A DNA stretch of 64,000 nt from Paenibacillus sp. FSL H7-0357 (GCF_000758525.1 NZ_CP009241.1:1612001-1676000); one strand, 5' to 3'. Shown: positions 9,236-18,492, counted from the stretch's first letter. A program made the numbers and translations. The notes: generated by a model from the letters alone, not told the origin.

Positions 9236-9283
9236 CAAGAAGGGCTAGTCCGATAAACATTATCGAAGGGAAGGAGGGCTTTC

Positions 9284-10465
9284 ATGACTAGCAAAACCGT
9301 CGAGCCCAGCGCGGAGGCGTTCTATGAAATCATAACCGGGATCCGGCGCCATTTGCACCGTTACCCGGAGCTGTCCAACGAAGAGTATGAAACCACGAAA
9401 TATATTACTGCCCTGCTGGAGCAGGCCGGAGTAACTACCCTGGATTATGGGCTAAAGACCGGCGTTGTCGCGGAGATCGGCGGACTGCAAGAGGGGCCGG
9501 TAATCGCCCTGCGTGCCGATATTGATGCCTTGCCGATTCAGGAGGAAACCGGATTACCCTATGCCTCACAACATCCCGGTAAAATGCACGCCTGCGGACA
9601 TGATTTTCATACCGCGGCACTGATCGGCGCTGCTTATCAGCTTAAACAACGGGAGAAGGAATTGAAGGGAACCGTACGCCTGCTGTTCCAGCCTGCGGAG
9701 GAGAAGGCGAAGGGGGCGCAGCAGCTGATAGCCAGCGGGGTGCTGAAAGATGTCCGTGCAGTGATTGGAATGCACAATAAGCCGGATCTGGCGGTCGGAA
9801 CCATCGGCATTACAAGCGGCCCGTTGATGGCTGCTGCGGATGGTTTTGTGGTTGAGATTAAAGGAGCAGGATCACATGCTGCTGTGCCGGAGGCCGGAGT
9901 CGACCCTATCGTGACAGCTTCACATGTGGTGACTGCACTCCAGTCTATCGTCAGCCGCAATGTCAGCGCATTGCACAGTGCAGTGATCAGTGTGACGCAA
10001 CTTCACAGCGGGAACTCATGGAATATTATCCCGGAGTCAGCAGTGCTGGAAGGTACGATTCGCACCTTCAATGAACAGGTGCGCGGTGAGGTGCTTGAGC
10101 GATTCAGCCAGGTGGCGACCGGTGTAGCCGCTGCTTTAGGAGCAGAAGCGGCTGTTCGCTGGATCGAAGGTCCGCCGCCGGTAGTCAATGATGCCGCGCT
10201 TGCACGGCTTGGAGAGCAGATGGCAGAGGAGCTCGGCTACACCTCCGTGAAGCCGGTGCCTTCACCGGCTGGCGAAGATTTCGCCTTTTATCAGCGGGTG
10301 GTTCCCGGATTGTTCGTCTTTATGGGCACCGCCGGAAGCCGGGAGTGGCATCATCCTTCCTTCAATCTCGATGAACGTGCACTGCCGGTAGGCGCCGCAT
10401 TCTTCAGCAATCTGGCTGTACGTTATTTGGAACAGTTCTCCTCGGAGGGAGGTGCAGTGACATAA
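9284..10465 (+). CDS. sndA: M20 family amidohydrolase, SndA/YtnL-like deacetylase
   Basis: This 393-residue M20D metallopeptidase (HipO/IAA-amino-acid hydrolase type) has metal-binding motifs DIDALPIQEETG, MHACGHDFHTAALIGAA, QPAEEKAKGAQ and GMHNKPDL, plus a dimerisation lid domain (about 190-300). In the Bacillus operon the equivalent SndA removes the N-acetyl group from oxidised S-modified cysteine so that cysteine is released. The start at 9284 follows GAAGGGAAGGAGGG. The stop TAA overlaps the proposed ATA start of the next gene. Confidence 0.75.
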   Translation: MTSKTVEPSAEAFYEIITGIRRHLHRYPELSNEEYETTKYITALLEQAGVTTLDYGLKTGVVAEIGGLQEGPVIALRADIDALPIQEETGLPYASQHPGKMHACGHDFHTAALIGAAYQLKQREKELKGTVRLLFQPAEEKAKGAQQLIASGVLKDVRAVIGMHNKPDLAVGTIGITSGPLMAAADGFVVEIKGAGSHAAVPEAGVDPIVTASHVVTALQSIVSRNVSALHSAVISVTQLHSGNSWNIIPESAVLEGTIRTFNEQVRGEVLERFSQVATGVAAALGAEAAVRWIEGPPPVVNDAALARLGEQMAEELGYTSVKPVPSPAGEDFAFYQRVVPGLFVFMGTAGSREWHHPSFNLDERALPVGAAFFSNLAVRYLEQFSSEGGAVT

Positions 10466-11637
10466 CGAAATACTCTGTTTATGACGTGATTATCGTCGGG
10501 GCGGGTTCAATGGGCATGAGTGCCGGTTATCATCTCGCCCGGCGGGGGATCAAGACATTGCTGATCGATGCCTTCGATCCGCCGCATACGGAAGGAAGCC
10601 ATCACGGAGAGCCGCGGTTGATCAGGCATGCCTACAGCGGTGACCCCACCTATACTGACTTGGCCCTGCGTGCCCATGTGCTGTGGAAAGAAGCGGAGCA
10701 GCAAAGCGGAACCGAACTGCTTGTGCCTTCGGGAGTCCTGAATCTGGCAGACAGCGCAGTATACTCCTTCCGCGGTCGGCTGGCGGAAGCCGGGAAGCAG
10801 AAGGTACGAGTAGAGCAGCTGGATGCACAGGAAATCCGCCGGAGGTGGCCTGCCTTGAACCTCCCGGATTCGTTCGAAGCCATGTATGAGCCGGATGCCG
10901 GATATCTCTACAGTGAGAGATGCATCGCCGCTTACCGCGGGCTGGCATTGGCTCATGGTGCAGAGCTGCTGACGAATACAGCAGTACTTCATGTGACTGC
11001 GCGCGAAGGAAGTGTCACGGTCCACACGAAGAATGGGGAGATTCATGGAGGGGCGGCCATTCTGAGTGCCGGGGCCTGGTTTGGCGCGCTGTCGCCATTC
11101 ATCACACTGCCGATTAAGGCGATCCGCAAGGTTGTCGGCTGGTTTCAGAGTGCGCCTGACTTTGACAGCGGAAACTTCCCCGGATTTACATTGGGCACCG
11201 AGGAAGGCGGATATTACGGCTTTCCCAGTATTGGCGGAGCCGGCCTGAAGATCGGACGGCATGACACGGGCTTGGAATGGAAGCCGGGTGAGAAGCTGGC
11301 TCCTTTCGGCACTGAAGAGAGTGACGAAGGGGATCTCCGCCGTGTGCTGGAGGCGTATATGCCCGGCGCAGCCGGACGGCTGCTGAAGGGGGCGGTCTGC
11401 AAATATGAGCATACACCGGATGAGGATTTTATTATCGACCGTCATCCGCTTCATCCGAATGTGCTTCTGGCCAGCGGGTTCTCGGGGCATGGCTTCAAGT
11501 TTTCCAGCGTTGTGGGGGAAATCCTGGCTGACTTAGCGGCAGACGGACAAACCCGCCACAATATCCGGCCGTTTTCGTTAGCACGCTTTGAGACACCGGG
11601 TCAATCGCAAGCCGGACAACTTTTGGAGGGGATCTAA
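10462..11637 (+). CDS. FAD-dependent amine oxidase, N-methyltryptophan/sarcosine oxidase (SolA) family, apparent ATA start
   Basis: This protein of about 391 residues begins with a Rossmann FAD-binding motif YDVIIVGAGSMGMSAGYHLARRG and has later SolA/MSOX motifs: SHHGEPRLIRHAY, a GFSGHGFKFSSVVGE C-terminal FAD motif and YEHTPDEDFIIDRHP. The histidine-rich SHHGE may include the flavin contact region. No ATG, GTG or TTG occurs in frame before the Rossmann strand. The only candidate with an RBS is ATA 10462 (GGAGGGAGG 8 nt upstream), where ATG would give the usual ATGA overlap. GTG 10486 would cut the first strand. This gene is not in the Bacillus ytm operon; it may demethylate or oxidise a substrate amine. 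Confidence 0.7.
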   Translation: MTKYSVYDVIIVGAGSMGMSAGYHLARRGIKTLLIDAFDPPHTEGSHHGEPRLIRHAYSGDPTYTDLALRAHVLWKEAEQQSGTELLVPSGVLNLADSAVYSFRGRLAEAGKQKVRVEQLDAQEIRRRWPALNLPDSFEAMYEPDAGYLYSERCIAAYRGLALAHGAELLTNTAVLHVTAREGSVTVHTKNGEIHGGAAILSAGAWFGALSPFITLPIKAIRKVVGWFQSAPDFDSGNFPGFTLGTEEGGYYGFPSIGGAGLKIGRHDTGLEWKPGEKLAPFGTEESDEGDLRRVLEAYMPGAAGRLLKGAVCKYEHTPDEDFIIDRHPLHPNVLLASGFSGHGFKFSSVVGEILADLAADGQTRHNIRPFSLARFETPGQSQAGQLLEGI

Positions 11638-12116
11638 TGGGCAATGTGCAAATCAGGGATTATTTGAATACGCATCAGCAGCTGGTTCAGGCACTGGAGG
11701 ATTTGACGGAGGAGCAATTAAAATGGAAGGCCGGGCCAGCCAGCTGGAGTGTAACCGAGGTGCTGGCTCATCTGGCCGATCACAGCATAGTGGTTTCATT
11801 CCGTATCCGCGATATTCTGGCGGGTACCGAAGTGCAGCTGCCGGTCTTTAATCAGGATGCCTGGGTCAGCGGCCAGTATGCCAACAGCGGGAATGCCGGC
11901 GACAGCCTGGAGTTGTTCCGCAGCCTGCTTCACTACAACAGCCTACTCCTCGGACGGCTCAACCCGGAAGACTGGGAGAAAAGCGGCATTAACTTCAAAG
12001 GGGAAACGGTCAGGATTACGGACATCGTACGTTTGTTTACCGCACATGTACAGACCCACCTTGGCCAGATCGAACGTATCAAGCAGAGTGCTAGCGCAGC
12101 TTCTTATATTCAATAA
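11637..12116 (+). CDS. DinB/YfiT-like metal-binding four-helix protein
   Basis: This 159-residue DinB-superfamily protein has the three-histidine metal site pattern, LAHLADH in helix 2 and HVQTHLGQI near the C-terminus. Family members include bacillithiol transferases and other thiol-dependent enzymes. In a sulfur operon, a thiol S-transferase role is plausible but unproven. The start overlaps the previous stop by one base (TAATG). Confidence 0.7.
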   Translation: MGNVQIRDYLNTHQQLVQALEDLTEEQLKWKAGPASWSVTEVLAHLADHSIVVSFRIRDILAGTEVQLPVFNQDAWVSGQYANSGNAGDSLELFRSLLHYNSLLLGRLNPEDWEKSGINFKGETVRITDIVRLFTAHVQTHLGQIERIKQSASAASYIQ

Positions 12117-12134
12117 TTAAGAGGAGGAATGGAT

Positions 12135-13472
12135 ATGACCAAGCCAAGACAACTGAAACTGGGGGCGCTGCTGCACGGGGTAGGAGGAAGCACCTCGATG
12201 TGGCGTCATCCTGAAGCCCAGCCGGATGCGAGTGTGAACTTTGAGCTATACAAGAAGTGGGTACAAAAGGCCGAGGAAGGCAAGCTGGACCTGATCTTTA
12301 TAGCGGACGGTTTATATATTAATGAGAAATCCATTCCCCATTTCCTGAACCGGTTCGAGCCATTGACCATTCTCAGCGCCTTGGCTGCCGTCAGCAGCAA
12401 AATAGGCCTGGTAGGCACCTTGTCCACCTCCTACAGTGAGCCCTTTACCGTGGCCCGCCAGTTCGGATCTCTGGATGTGATCAGCGGCGGACGGGCAGGC
12501 TGGAATGTTGTAACTTCTCCGCTGGAAGGCTCCGCTCTGAATTACAGCAAGAAAGAGCATCCTGACCATGGCAAACGCTACCGCATCGCCGCAGAGTATT
12601 TGGAGGTGGCGCGCGGATTATGGGATTCCTGGGAGGATGACGCGTTTGTACGCGATAAGGAGAGCGGCGTCTTTTTTGATCCGGACAAGATGCACACGCT
12701 GGATCATCAAGGAGAATTCTTCTCTGTAAAAGGACCGCTGAATATTGCCCGCTCGAAGCAGGGACAGCCGGTTGTATTCCAGGCAGGTTCTTCAGAGGTC
12801 GGAAAGAATTACGCCTCGAAAGAGGCCGATGCCATCTTTACCGGACATGACACGCTGGAGGAAGCGCAGGCATTCTACCGGGATGTGAAGGCCCGGATTG
12901 CTTCGTTCGGCCGGAATCCCGATGAGGTGCTGATCTTCCCGGGCATTGCGCCTATCATTGGCGATACCCCGGAGGAAGCGGAGCACAAATACCAGGAGGT
13001 TGCCGGCCTCGTGACGATTGAGAACGCGCTGAATTATCTGGGCAGATTCTTTGAGCATCATGATTTCTCGCAGTATCCACTGGATGAGCCGTTTCCGGAG
13101 CTTGGCGATTTGGGCCGAAACAGCTTCCAGAGCGGAACGGACAAAATAAAGAAAAATGCCAAAGAGCAAGGCTTGACACTGCGCCAGGTCGCTCTGCAAT
13201 CTGCTACCCCGCGCAGCAGCTTTATTGGCACACCGGAGCAGGTGGCGGATCAAATCCAGCACTGGTTTGAGTCCGGTGGGGCAGACGGCTTTATGATAGC
13301 TGCCGCTGTACCGAGCGGCCTGGAGGAATTCGTGGACCGGGTGGTGCCGATTTTGCAGGAACGGGGACTGTTCCGTAACGAATACGAAAGCGATACACTG
13401 CGCGGAAATCTCGGTATACCGGTACCGGAGAACCGTTATTCCAAGTCGACGGAGCCCGCAGGACGAATTTGA
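12135..13472 (+). CDS. cmoJ: FMN-dependent monooxygenase, NtaA/SnaA/DszA family (CmoJ/YtnJ-like)
   Basis: This 445-residue LLM-superfamily monooxygenase of the nitrilotriacetate/DszA type has [49 protein letters not shown] and [13 protein letters not shown]. Bacillus YtnJ (CmoJ) oxidises N-acetylated S-modified cysteines with reduced FMN. It is the last gene of the operon. ATG 12135 is preferred to 12129 because GAGGAGG ends 1 nt before 12129 but 7 nt before 12135. Confidence 0.75.
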   Translation: MTKPRQLKLGALLHGVGGSTSMWRHPEAQPDASVNFELYKKWVQKAEEGKLDLIFIADGLYINEKSIPHFLNRFEPLTILSALAAVSSKIGLVGTLSTSYSEPFTVARQFGSLDVISGGRAGWNVVTSPLEGSALNYSKKEHPDHGKRYRIAAEYLEVARGLWDSWEDDAFVRDKESGVFFDPDKMHTLDHQGEFFSVKGPLNIARSKQGQPVVFQAGSSEVGKNYASKEADAIFTGHDTLEEAQAFYRDVKARIASFGRNPDEVLIFPGIAPIIGDTPEEAEHKYQEVAGLVTIENALNYLGRFFEHHDFSQYPLDEPFPELGDLGRNSFQSGTDKIKKNAKEQGLTLRQVALQSATPRSSFIGTPEQVADQIQHWFESGGADGFMIAAAVPSGLEEFVDRVVPILQERGLFRNEYESDTLRGNLGIPVPENRYSKSTEPAGRI

Positions 13473-13526
13473 GGATAAGGTCAGCTGGTTTAACAGGCAG
13501 TTTAATCCTGATACCCCTGATTATAG

Positions 13527-13733
13527 AGATTGAACTTAAAAACTTGAGATAAGGGAAAGGAGCAACGGAGGGGGATTTTGGAACTGGAGGAGTGGTAGCG
13601 TCCGCCTTTGTCTTCGGATTTCTACCGTTAATAGCGGTTAAAATCAAGAAATTTGAAGACAACAGCGGCCGGAAGTCCAAATATTCACCGTAGTTGCGAC
13701 TGATCCTGTACTCTATAACCTTGAGTTCAATCT
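13527..13733. repeat. Small inverted-repeat element (MITE-like), about 207 bp, non-coding
   Basis: A 13-bp imperfect inverted repeat, AGATTGAACTTAA at 13527-13539 and TTGAGTTCAATCT at 13721-13733 (one mismatch), encloses non-coding sequence rich in purine runs. The interior also has GTTAATAGCGGTTAAAATC. The frame track shows only spurious reading frames here. The palindromic end structure and lack of coding suggest a small mobile repeat. Genome copy number would settle it. Confidence 0.4.
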
Positions 13734-13740
13734 ATATAGT

Positions 13741-13790
13741 ACACAAAAAAGGATACTCTCCCTTGAAAGGGAAGTATCCTTTTTGTGTAT
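13741..13790 (-). terminator. Bidirectional terminator between the sulfur operon and pspA
   Basis: A long stem pairs ACACAAAAAAGGATACT and the following CCCTT with AAGGG and AGTATCCTTTTTGTGT around a short loop. It carries A and T tracts on both sides, so it can end pspA on the minus strand and the sulfur operon on the plus strand. Confidence 0.75.
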
Positions 13791-13795
13791 TTTAG

Positions 13796-14482
13796 TTACT
13801 TGCTGCTGTCCGTTTTTTTGCTGCGGAGCCGTTCCAGCTCGGCTTCTACTGCACTGTTAACCGGGGAATCTGCTGCTTCAGCAGATAGGTGTGCGGAGGT
13901 TTCCGCAAGTGCTTCCCACTCGCTGATTTTGTCTTCCATCCGTTCGAAACCGCGTGATGCTGTACCGGCGTTGATAACATGGCCCCGGGTTCCGGGATAA
14001 GCAGGGTGACCGCTGTTCTGAGCCTGCTGTCTCGCCAGTTCCTCCGCTTTACGCGCACGGGCAGCCAGCTCGGTTCTTTTGGCTTTCAGGCGCTCATGCT
14101 CTGCTTTGGCACTTTGGATGCTGACTTCCAGGGCAGCCAGAGTCTGCCGGGTTTCTTCCAGACCTGCCGTGCATTCTGCTTCGCTTTCCAGGTAGCGCAG
14201 CTTAGCCATTACAGCGGCTCTGGCTGCAGGCTCATTTCCTTCGCTCATTGCTTTGACCGCATCCGCTTCACTGCGTTCCGCAAGGATTTGATATTCGGAG
14301 ATGCGACGCTCCAGCACATTGGCAGCTGCCTTGAATTCGCGTTGTTTATTTTCAGCGCCTGTAATTTTATCATCGAGTTCCCGCAAATATTGTCCAGTTA
14401 GCAGAATCGGATCCTCCAGTTTATTCAGACCTTCGTGAATTGCTGCCTTCGTCAGGGTGGTGATTCTTTGGAATATGCTCAT
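13796..14482 (-). CDS. pspA: PspA/IM30 family membrane-stress protein
   Basis: This 228-residue, almost wholly helical coiled-coil protein begins MSIFQRITTLTKAAIHEGLNKLEDP, shown here only by its start, which is the usual amphipathic membrane-binding helix of PspA. It has long Glu/Ala/Arg heptad regions. PspA assembles on stressed membranes and in Bacillales belongs to the cell-envelope stress response. The ATG at 14482 is chosen for its 8-nt spacing from AAAGGAG; upstream Met codons are too close. The PspC-like gene lies just upstream on the same strand. Confidence 0.85.
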   Translation of the reverse strand: MSIFQRITTLTKAAIHEGLNKLEDPILLTGQYLRELDDKITGAENKQREFKAAANVLERRISEYQILAERSEADAVKAMSEGNEPAARAAVMAKLRYLESEAECTAGLEETRQTLAALEVSIQSAKAEHERLKAKRTELAARARKAEELARQQAQNSGHPAYPGTRGHVINAGTASRGFERMEDKISEWEALAETSAHLSAEAADSPVNSAVEAELERLRSKKTDSSK

Positions 14483-14542
14483 GTTCATTTCTCCTTTAGG
14501 TTTGGATGAATTTAATGGTTTCAATGGTTTAATTTAAATTGA

Positions 14543-14761
14543 TTAAAAAGAATGGTAGTCATCCGTGAAGCTGGTAATAGGCTCTTTAGGGACAATGAGG
14601 CTGGCCACTATATAAATGAGAGCAACGGTGCCGAAGCTGAAGACGGCAGTGACCGCAACAAGCAGTCTAATAAGTGTGGCGTCAATGTTCAGTGTACGGG
14701 CCAATCCTCCGCATAAGCCGGTAAGCTTTTTGTCTCTTTCGGAACGGAATAGTTTTGTCAT
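14543..14761 (-). CDS. PspC-domain small membrane protein
   Basis: This 72-residue PspC protein shows the conserved start LFRSERDKKLTGLCGGLARTL, then one hydrophobic membrane segment (about 33-58) ending in the Pro-rich VPKEP. It lies 60 bp upstream of pspA on the same strand, so the two form an envelope-stress unit. PspC proteins act as membrane partners or sensors for PspA. Confidence 0.85.
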   Translation of the reverse strand: MTKLFRSERDKKLTGLCGGLARTLNIDATLIRLLVAVTAVFSFGTVALIYIVASLIVPKEPITSFTDDYHSF

Positions 14762-15135
14762 GGTTGAATCGCGTCCTCTCCATTGGGATTTACCAGAATG
14801 AATCTTTTTTTAATATCCGGTGTCTATGTACTTATTGTAAGGCTATATGAAGTTCGGCAAAACGGCCTGAAGACTGTTTTTCAATCCAGACCTGAGGCGG
14901 GGAAAGGTTCCGCAGTAAGGCGGGGATGAACAGTACAACGGGGAAAGGAAGGCCTTCTGCCATTTGTAATATGTTGTGCCGGGAGAACGCCTTTCTCTCT
15001 TTTAACATAAGAAGTCAACTGCTTTATCCGCATTTAACAATGGGGACCTATACTGTTATTATCTCTATTCCTCCGATAGCTTAAGAGATTGTAAACAGCC
15101 GGATCATATGATGAAGATAAGGGAGGACTGGCCCC
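14762..15135. other. Intergenic region between divergent pspC and the HD-hydrolase gene
   Basis: This region has 374 bp without a supported gene. It must hold the promoters of both divergent units; the minus side is AT-rich around 14800-14830. GGAAGGCCTTCTGCC at 14948 is a short palindrome of unknown meaning. I see no RNA gene. Confidence 0.5.
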
Positions 15136-15765
15136 ATGGGTATTCATAAATATTTCCGCTCTCTGAACGAACTGGAACGGATCATCCGCTGTCCGGGGAA
15201 ATTTAAATTCGAGGAGCACAGTGTAGCGGCCCATTCCTGGAAGGTCGTGCAGTACGCCAAAACCTTGGCAGATATCGAAGAAAAGCATGGTGCAGTTATT
15301 GACTGGAAGAAGCTATACGAGATTACGAGCAGCCACGATTACGGTGAAATTTTTATCGGCGATATCAAAACACCGGTCAAACATTCCTCGCTGCAGCTGC
15401 GTTCTTTAATCCAGCAGGTCGAGGAAGGCATGGTCCACAATTTCATTGAAGAGCATATTCCCGAGGATTTCAAAAGCATCTTCTTTCATCAATTGCGTGA
15501 AGGCAAGGATGAATCGCTGGAGGGGCTGATTCTGGAGGTAGCCGACAAGATGGATCAGGTCTACGAGGCATTCGCCGAACTGCAAAGAGGTAATACGGAA
15601 AAGGAGTTTGTGGTTATGTACCGCAATGCTCTGATCAAAATCAAGAACATAGACCTGAAATGCGTGGAATATTTCCTGGCTGAGATTTTGCCGGATATGG
15701 TCAATGAGGAAACACTGTCCTCCATCGATATCAAACGGATCACGGAAGAGGCACTGGCTCTGTAG
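15136..15765 (+). CDS. HD-domain phosphohydrolase, YfbR/5'-deoxynucleotidase-like
   Basis: This 209-residue HD protein has the metal motif set H (EEHSVAAHSW), HD (SSHDYGEIFIGD) and D (LEVADKMDQVYEAF), in the order seen in YfbR-type nucleotidases that remove phosphate from deoxynucleoside monophosphates. The RBS AAGGGAGG precedes ATG 15136. It is a single-gene unit. The substrate is inferred from family only. Confidence 0.75.
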   Translation: MGIHKYFRSLNELERIIRCPGKFKFEEHSVAAHSWKVVQYAKTLADIEEKHGAVIDWKKLYEITSSHDYGEIFIGDIKTPVKHSSLQLRSLIQQVEEGMVHNFIEEHIPEDFKSIFFHQLREGKDESLEGLILEVADKMDQVYEAFAELQRGNTEKEFVVMYRNALIKIKNIDLKCVEYFLAEILPDMVNEETLSSIDIKRITEEALAL

Positions 15766-15832
15766 TTTAGGGCCGGGGGCTTTTTTTTTGTATACATAGA
15801 AATAAATGAAGAGCGAAACTGGGCAGCAGAGA

Positions 15833-16474
15833 TCAGCTAAACATAGAGTTGGATTGTTTCTTGGCGATCAAATACGCATAAAAGGCCGCTGAACCGTTGA
15901 AAGCGATATGCAGTGGGACAGTGAGCGCAATAGACTCTGTTACCTGGGCGATCAGCCCAAAGAACAGCCCGCCGGCAAATGCGAATATCATAAATCTGAT
16001 GCTCTGGCTGTTCAGCTTATAATATTGTAAATGGGAGACTGCAAAGAGCGCAGCTGTGATTACGACAGCGAAGCTGAGTTCGATTACAGGCGTATGATGA
16101 ATTTGGCCGAGGCTGTGATGACGGGTGAGAACGGGCAGAGCCAGCCCTCGGAAGGCAATCTCTTCGAGCACGGGATAGATAATCACGAAGTTGAACCGGT
16201 CAAACCTGCCTGAGGGAGAATAGCCGGAGGATCTCGAGATGAGGCAATTGACAATCAGAATGATAAGGAATAAAGGCAGCACCGTAGACAGATTCTTCGG
16301 GAAGCTGTAGACATAAGTGTTTTTTATTAATAAGCTTGCAATGATAACCATAATTCCCCAATAATAGACAGAGAACCGTAGATGCTGCTTATAGATAAGC
16401 CCAATTACTTTTTGAACAATCCTGAACGAAAACGATAATAGAATCGCGATGAACAAAGACCACAGCATTTGCAC
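15833..16474 (-). CDS. CPBP-family intramembrane metalloprotease
   Basis: This 213-residue polytopic membrane protein of the CAAX protease/bacteriocin-processing (Abi) family has motif 1 EEIAFRG (glutamates as zinc ligands and base), motif 2 in FAVSHLQYY and motif 3 HIAFN. About six membrane segments are visible. Such proteins process or give immunity to peptides in some Gram-positives. There is no peptide gene beside it here. Confidence 0.8.
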   Translation of the reverse strand: MQMLWSLFIAILLSFSFRIVQKVIGLIYKQHLRFSVYYWGIMVIIASLLIKNTYVYSFPKNLSTVLPLFLIILIVNCLISRSSGYSPSGRFDRFNFVIIYPVLEEIAFRGLALPVLTRHHSLGQIHHTPVIELSFAVVITAALFAVSHLQYYKLNSQSIRFMIFAFAGGLFFGLIAQVTESIALTVPLHIAFNGSAAFYAYLIAKKQSNSMFS

Positions 16475-16601
16475 TTCAGTCCTCCCGGCGGATTACAGCA
16501 TAGTTAATTTGATTTTCTTGCTTTACGGATTGGATAGATATGACAAATATAACATGAAGAAAGCGTGTGGGTATATGAAAAAACGGGGCTGAAGAGATCA
16601 G

Positions 16602-16769
16602 GTGGCTGCGTTCGGTGTTGAATCTACGGACTTGTCTTCACTGACGATCAATGGAATCGCTGTAAGCGAGAATATCGCGGATGTGCAGTGGGATGTGTAC
16701 AAGAAGAATCCAAGTTTTGTGGATAAAAGCACTAAAGCAGCTGAATCCCAAAAATGCCCCGGACGATAA
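16602..16769 (+). pseudogene. Short gene remnant (unrecognised)
   Basis: The 348-bp gap between the CPBP and PP2C-like genes has an open stretch of 55 codons reading ...ESTDLSSLTINGIAVSENIADVQ..., with coding-like composition and no start with an RBS. It looks like a leftover internal or N-terminal piece of a secreted protein. The rest of the gap shows nothing. Confidence 0.3.
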
Positions 16770-16822
16770 GATTGTCTGGTCCATTGTAGAGAGGTATTAA
16801 AGTGAATAGATAGGAGATAGAG

Positions 16823-17641
16823 ATGAAAATGGAACGGGATAAGATTAAGTTTAGCTGGGTAGGCAGTCACGCAATGTACCTTGACGATCCAGCGATAATG
16901 AATTTTGGTAATATGGCTATCGGCTGTTATGGCGGAAATACTGCAGCAGGTGCGGACAAAAACGAAGACGGCCTCTTTGTATTGCTTGACCCGGACGGAA
17001 GCTGGGAGTTCATTATGTTGCTGGATGCCCATAAAACGGCAGAAAGTGCAGAGCTGCTGGTTAGCACCATTGACAGTGTAGCCAGTGAAATTACCGGACA
17101 TCTATCACAGCCCATATCACACGCTTTTGATACTTTACAGGAGTATCTATTATCCCTCTTTACCTCGGAAGCCTTCATTAACAGATGCAGGGAAGTGACC
17201 GGTGAAACGGCATGCCTGCTCTGCGCCCGCAAAGAGAATTACATATGGTGGCTGTCTGTCGGTGACAACTCACTCTACCTGCTTCATCCGGACCTCGCTG
17301 CCCGGGGGCAATTCTTATTGAACCAGCGGAATTATTATGAATGGATCGGGTATGCCAACACCTTTGCCCAGCCTGTTCCCTGCTATTCAACTGGAGTCAG
17401 AGAACTGAGAGAAGGACATCAAGTGCTCGTCATGACGACTGACGGTCTTCTGGAATATGGGGCACAGTCCTATGCAAATCCGCAAAAGCTGTTTGATGCT
17501 TTCTATTCGGCAAGGGATATGAAGGAGTGCATCGGTGCTGCGCTAATGGAGGTACATCAGGAAAAAGGCCGTGACAGTGCAACTGTCATTGCCTGGAGCT
17601 TCGATAATAAGAGGACAGCAACGACGCCAAGTGACCAGTGA
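16823..17641 (+). CDS. PP2C-like protein phosphatase domain protein
   Basis: This 272-residue protein has the PP2C/SpoIIE fold pattern: GADKNEDGLFVLL in place of the usual DxxxNED motif, LLDAHKTAESAELLV replacing DGHGG, WLSVGDNSLYLL matching the xGDS motif, and LVMTTDGLLEYG matching the DG motif. Loss of the standard DGHGG suggests altered metal binding or a pseudo-phosphatase. GATAGGAGATAGAG precedes the ATG. The partner is unknown; methyltransferase and kinase-like genes follow. Confidence 0.65.
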   Translation: MKMERDKIKFSWVGSHAMYLDDPAIMNFGNMAIGCYGGNTAAGADKNEDGLFVLLDPDGSWEFIMLLDAHKTAESAELLVSTIDSVASEITGHLSQPISHAFDTLQEYLLSLFTSEAFINRCREVTGETACLLCARKENYIWWLSVGDNSLYLLHPDLAARGQFLLNQRNYYEWIGYANTFAQPVPCYSTGVRELREGHQVLVMTTDGLLEYGAQSYANPQKLFDAFYSARDMKECIGAALMEVHQEKGRDSATVIAWSFDNKRTATTPSDQ

Positions 17642-17715
17642 ATACTGTTGGAGACTTGATCCGCAACACCAATGATGTTAAGTAACATTATCTAAGTTGA
17701 AAAGAGGGATAAGCG

Positions 17716-18474
17716 ATGAGTAAGGCGGGTGCTTTTGCAGCGGCATTGGATTCCTATTGGCATTATACGCAAATGCCTTGGGGCCGATTATTTTATCAGA
17801 CGGCTTGGGATCAAATAGACCGGTTCTTAGGTGAGCAAGCACAGGCTATATTGGACATCGGCTGCGGCTTCGGTATTTCCAGTAATGAGTACAGCAGGAA
17901 AGGGCATCGGGTAACTGCGGTAGAGCCTGCCCATGAGATGATCGAGCTCGCCAAAAAGGCTGGACCGGAAGTGTCTTATTTGGAGAATTCTTTTGAAGAG
18001 GCATCCGGGAGTTTGGGGAAATACGATTGGATCTTTTGCCATAACATTTTTGAATATACGGAGAATCCACAGCCTTTTATCCAGCAGATCAGCAACTGTC
18101 AAGCCACAAATGGCTACTTGTCACTGATCGCTCATAATCCGGTGGCGAAGGTAATGAAAAAGGCTATTTTTAATAAAGATCCTGAAGATGCGCTTGCAAG
18201 TATAGGCAGCAGCCGGGAGTATAGCGGAATTATTCAAACGGATATCACAGTATATCCTTACTCTCAGTTAGTGGAATGGCTCAACGAAGCGGGTTATGAG
18301 ATTGAAGGTCATTTTGGAATACATAATCTGTACGGATATATCGCTGATAATGAGCTTAAGCAGACTGAAGAATGGCATAACCAGACTATGCGGCTGGAGC
18401 TTGAAATCGGCAATCACAGTCCATACAGGGATATAGCCATATTTACACATATTATCGCTAAGAAAAGCAATTAA
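17716..18474 (+). CDS. SAM-dependent methyltransferase (class I)
   Basis: This 252-residue class I methyltransferase has motif I ILDIGCGFGISSNEYSRKG (about residues 46-64), motif II VTAVEPAHEMIELAKK and IFCHNIFEYTENP. It resembles the CmoA/UbiE-type Methyltransf_11 group. The substrate is unknown. The RBS AAAGAGGGATAAGCG is good, and the next gene starts 18 bp after the stop, so both are probably co-transcribed. Confidence 0.8.
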   Translation: MSKAGAFAAALDSYWHYTQMPWGRLFYQTAWDQIDRFLGEQAQAILDIGCGFGISSNEYSRKGHRVTAVEPAHEMIELAKKAGPEVSYLENSFEEASGSLGKYDWIFCHNIFEYTENPQPFIQQISNCQATNGYLSLIAHNPVAKVMKKAIFNKDPEDALASIGSSREYSGIIQTDITVYPYSQLVEWLNEAGYEIEGHFGIHNLYGYIADNELKQTEEWHNQTMRLELEIGNHSPYRDIAIFTHIIAKKSN

Positions 18475-18492
18475 TTACCGGAGGAGTTAAGC

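Noticed and set aside
10507..11490. 327-codon minus-strand frame opposite the SolA-like gene
   Set aside because: No domain and no RBS; the plus strand encodes a full FAD oxidase.
15766..15795. Terminator after the HD-hydrolase gene
   Set aside because: There is a nine-T run, but the stem in front (GGGCCGGGGGC) does not fold convincingly.
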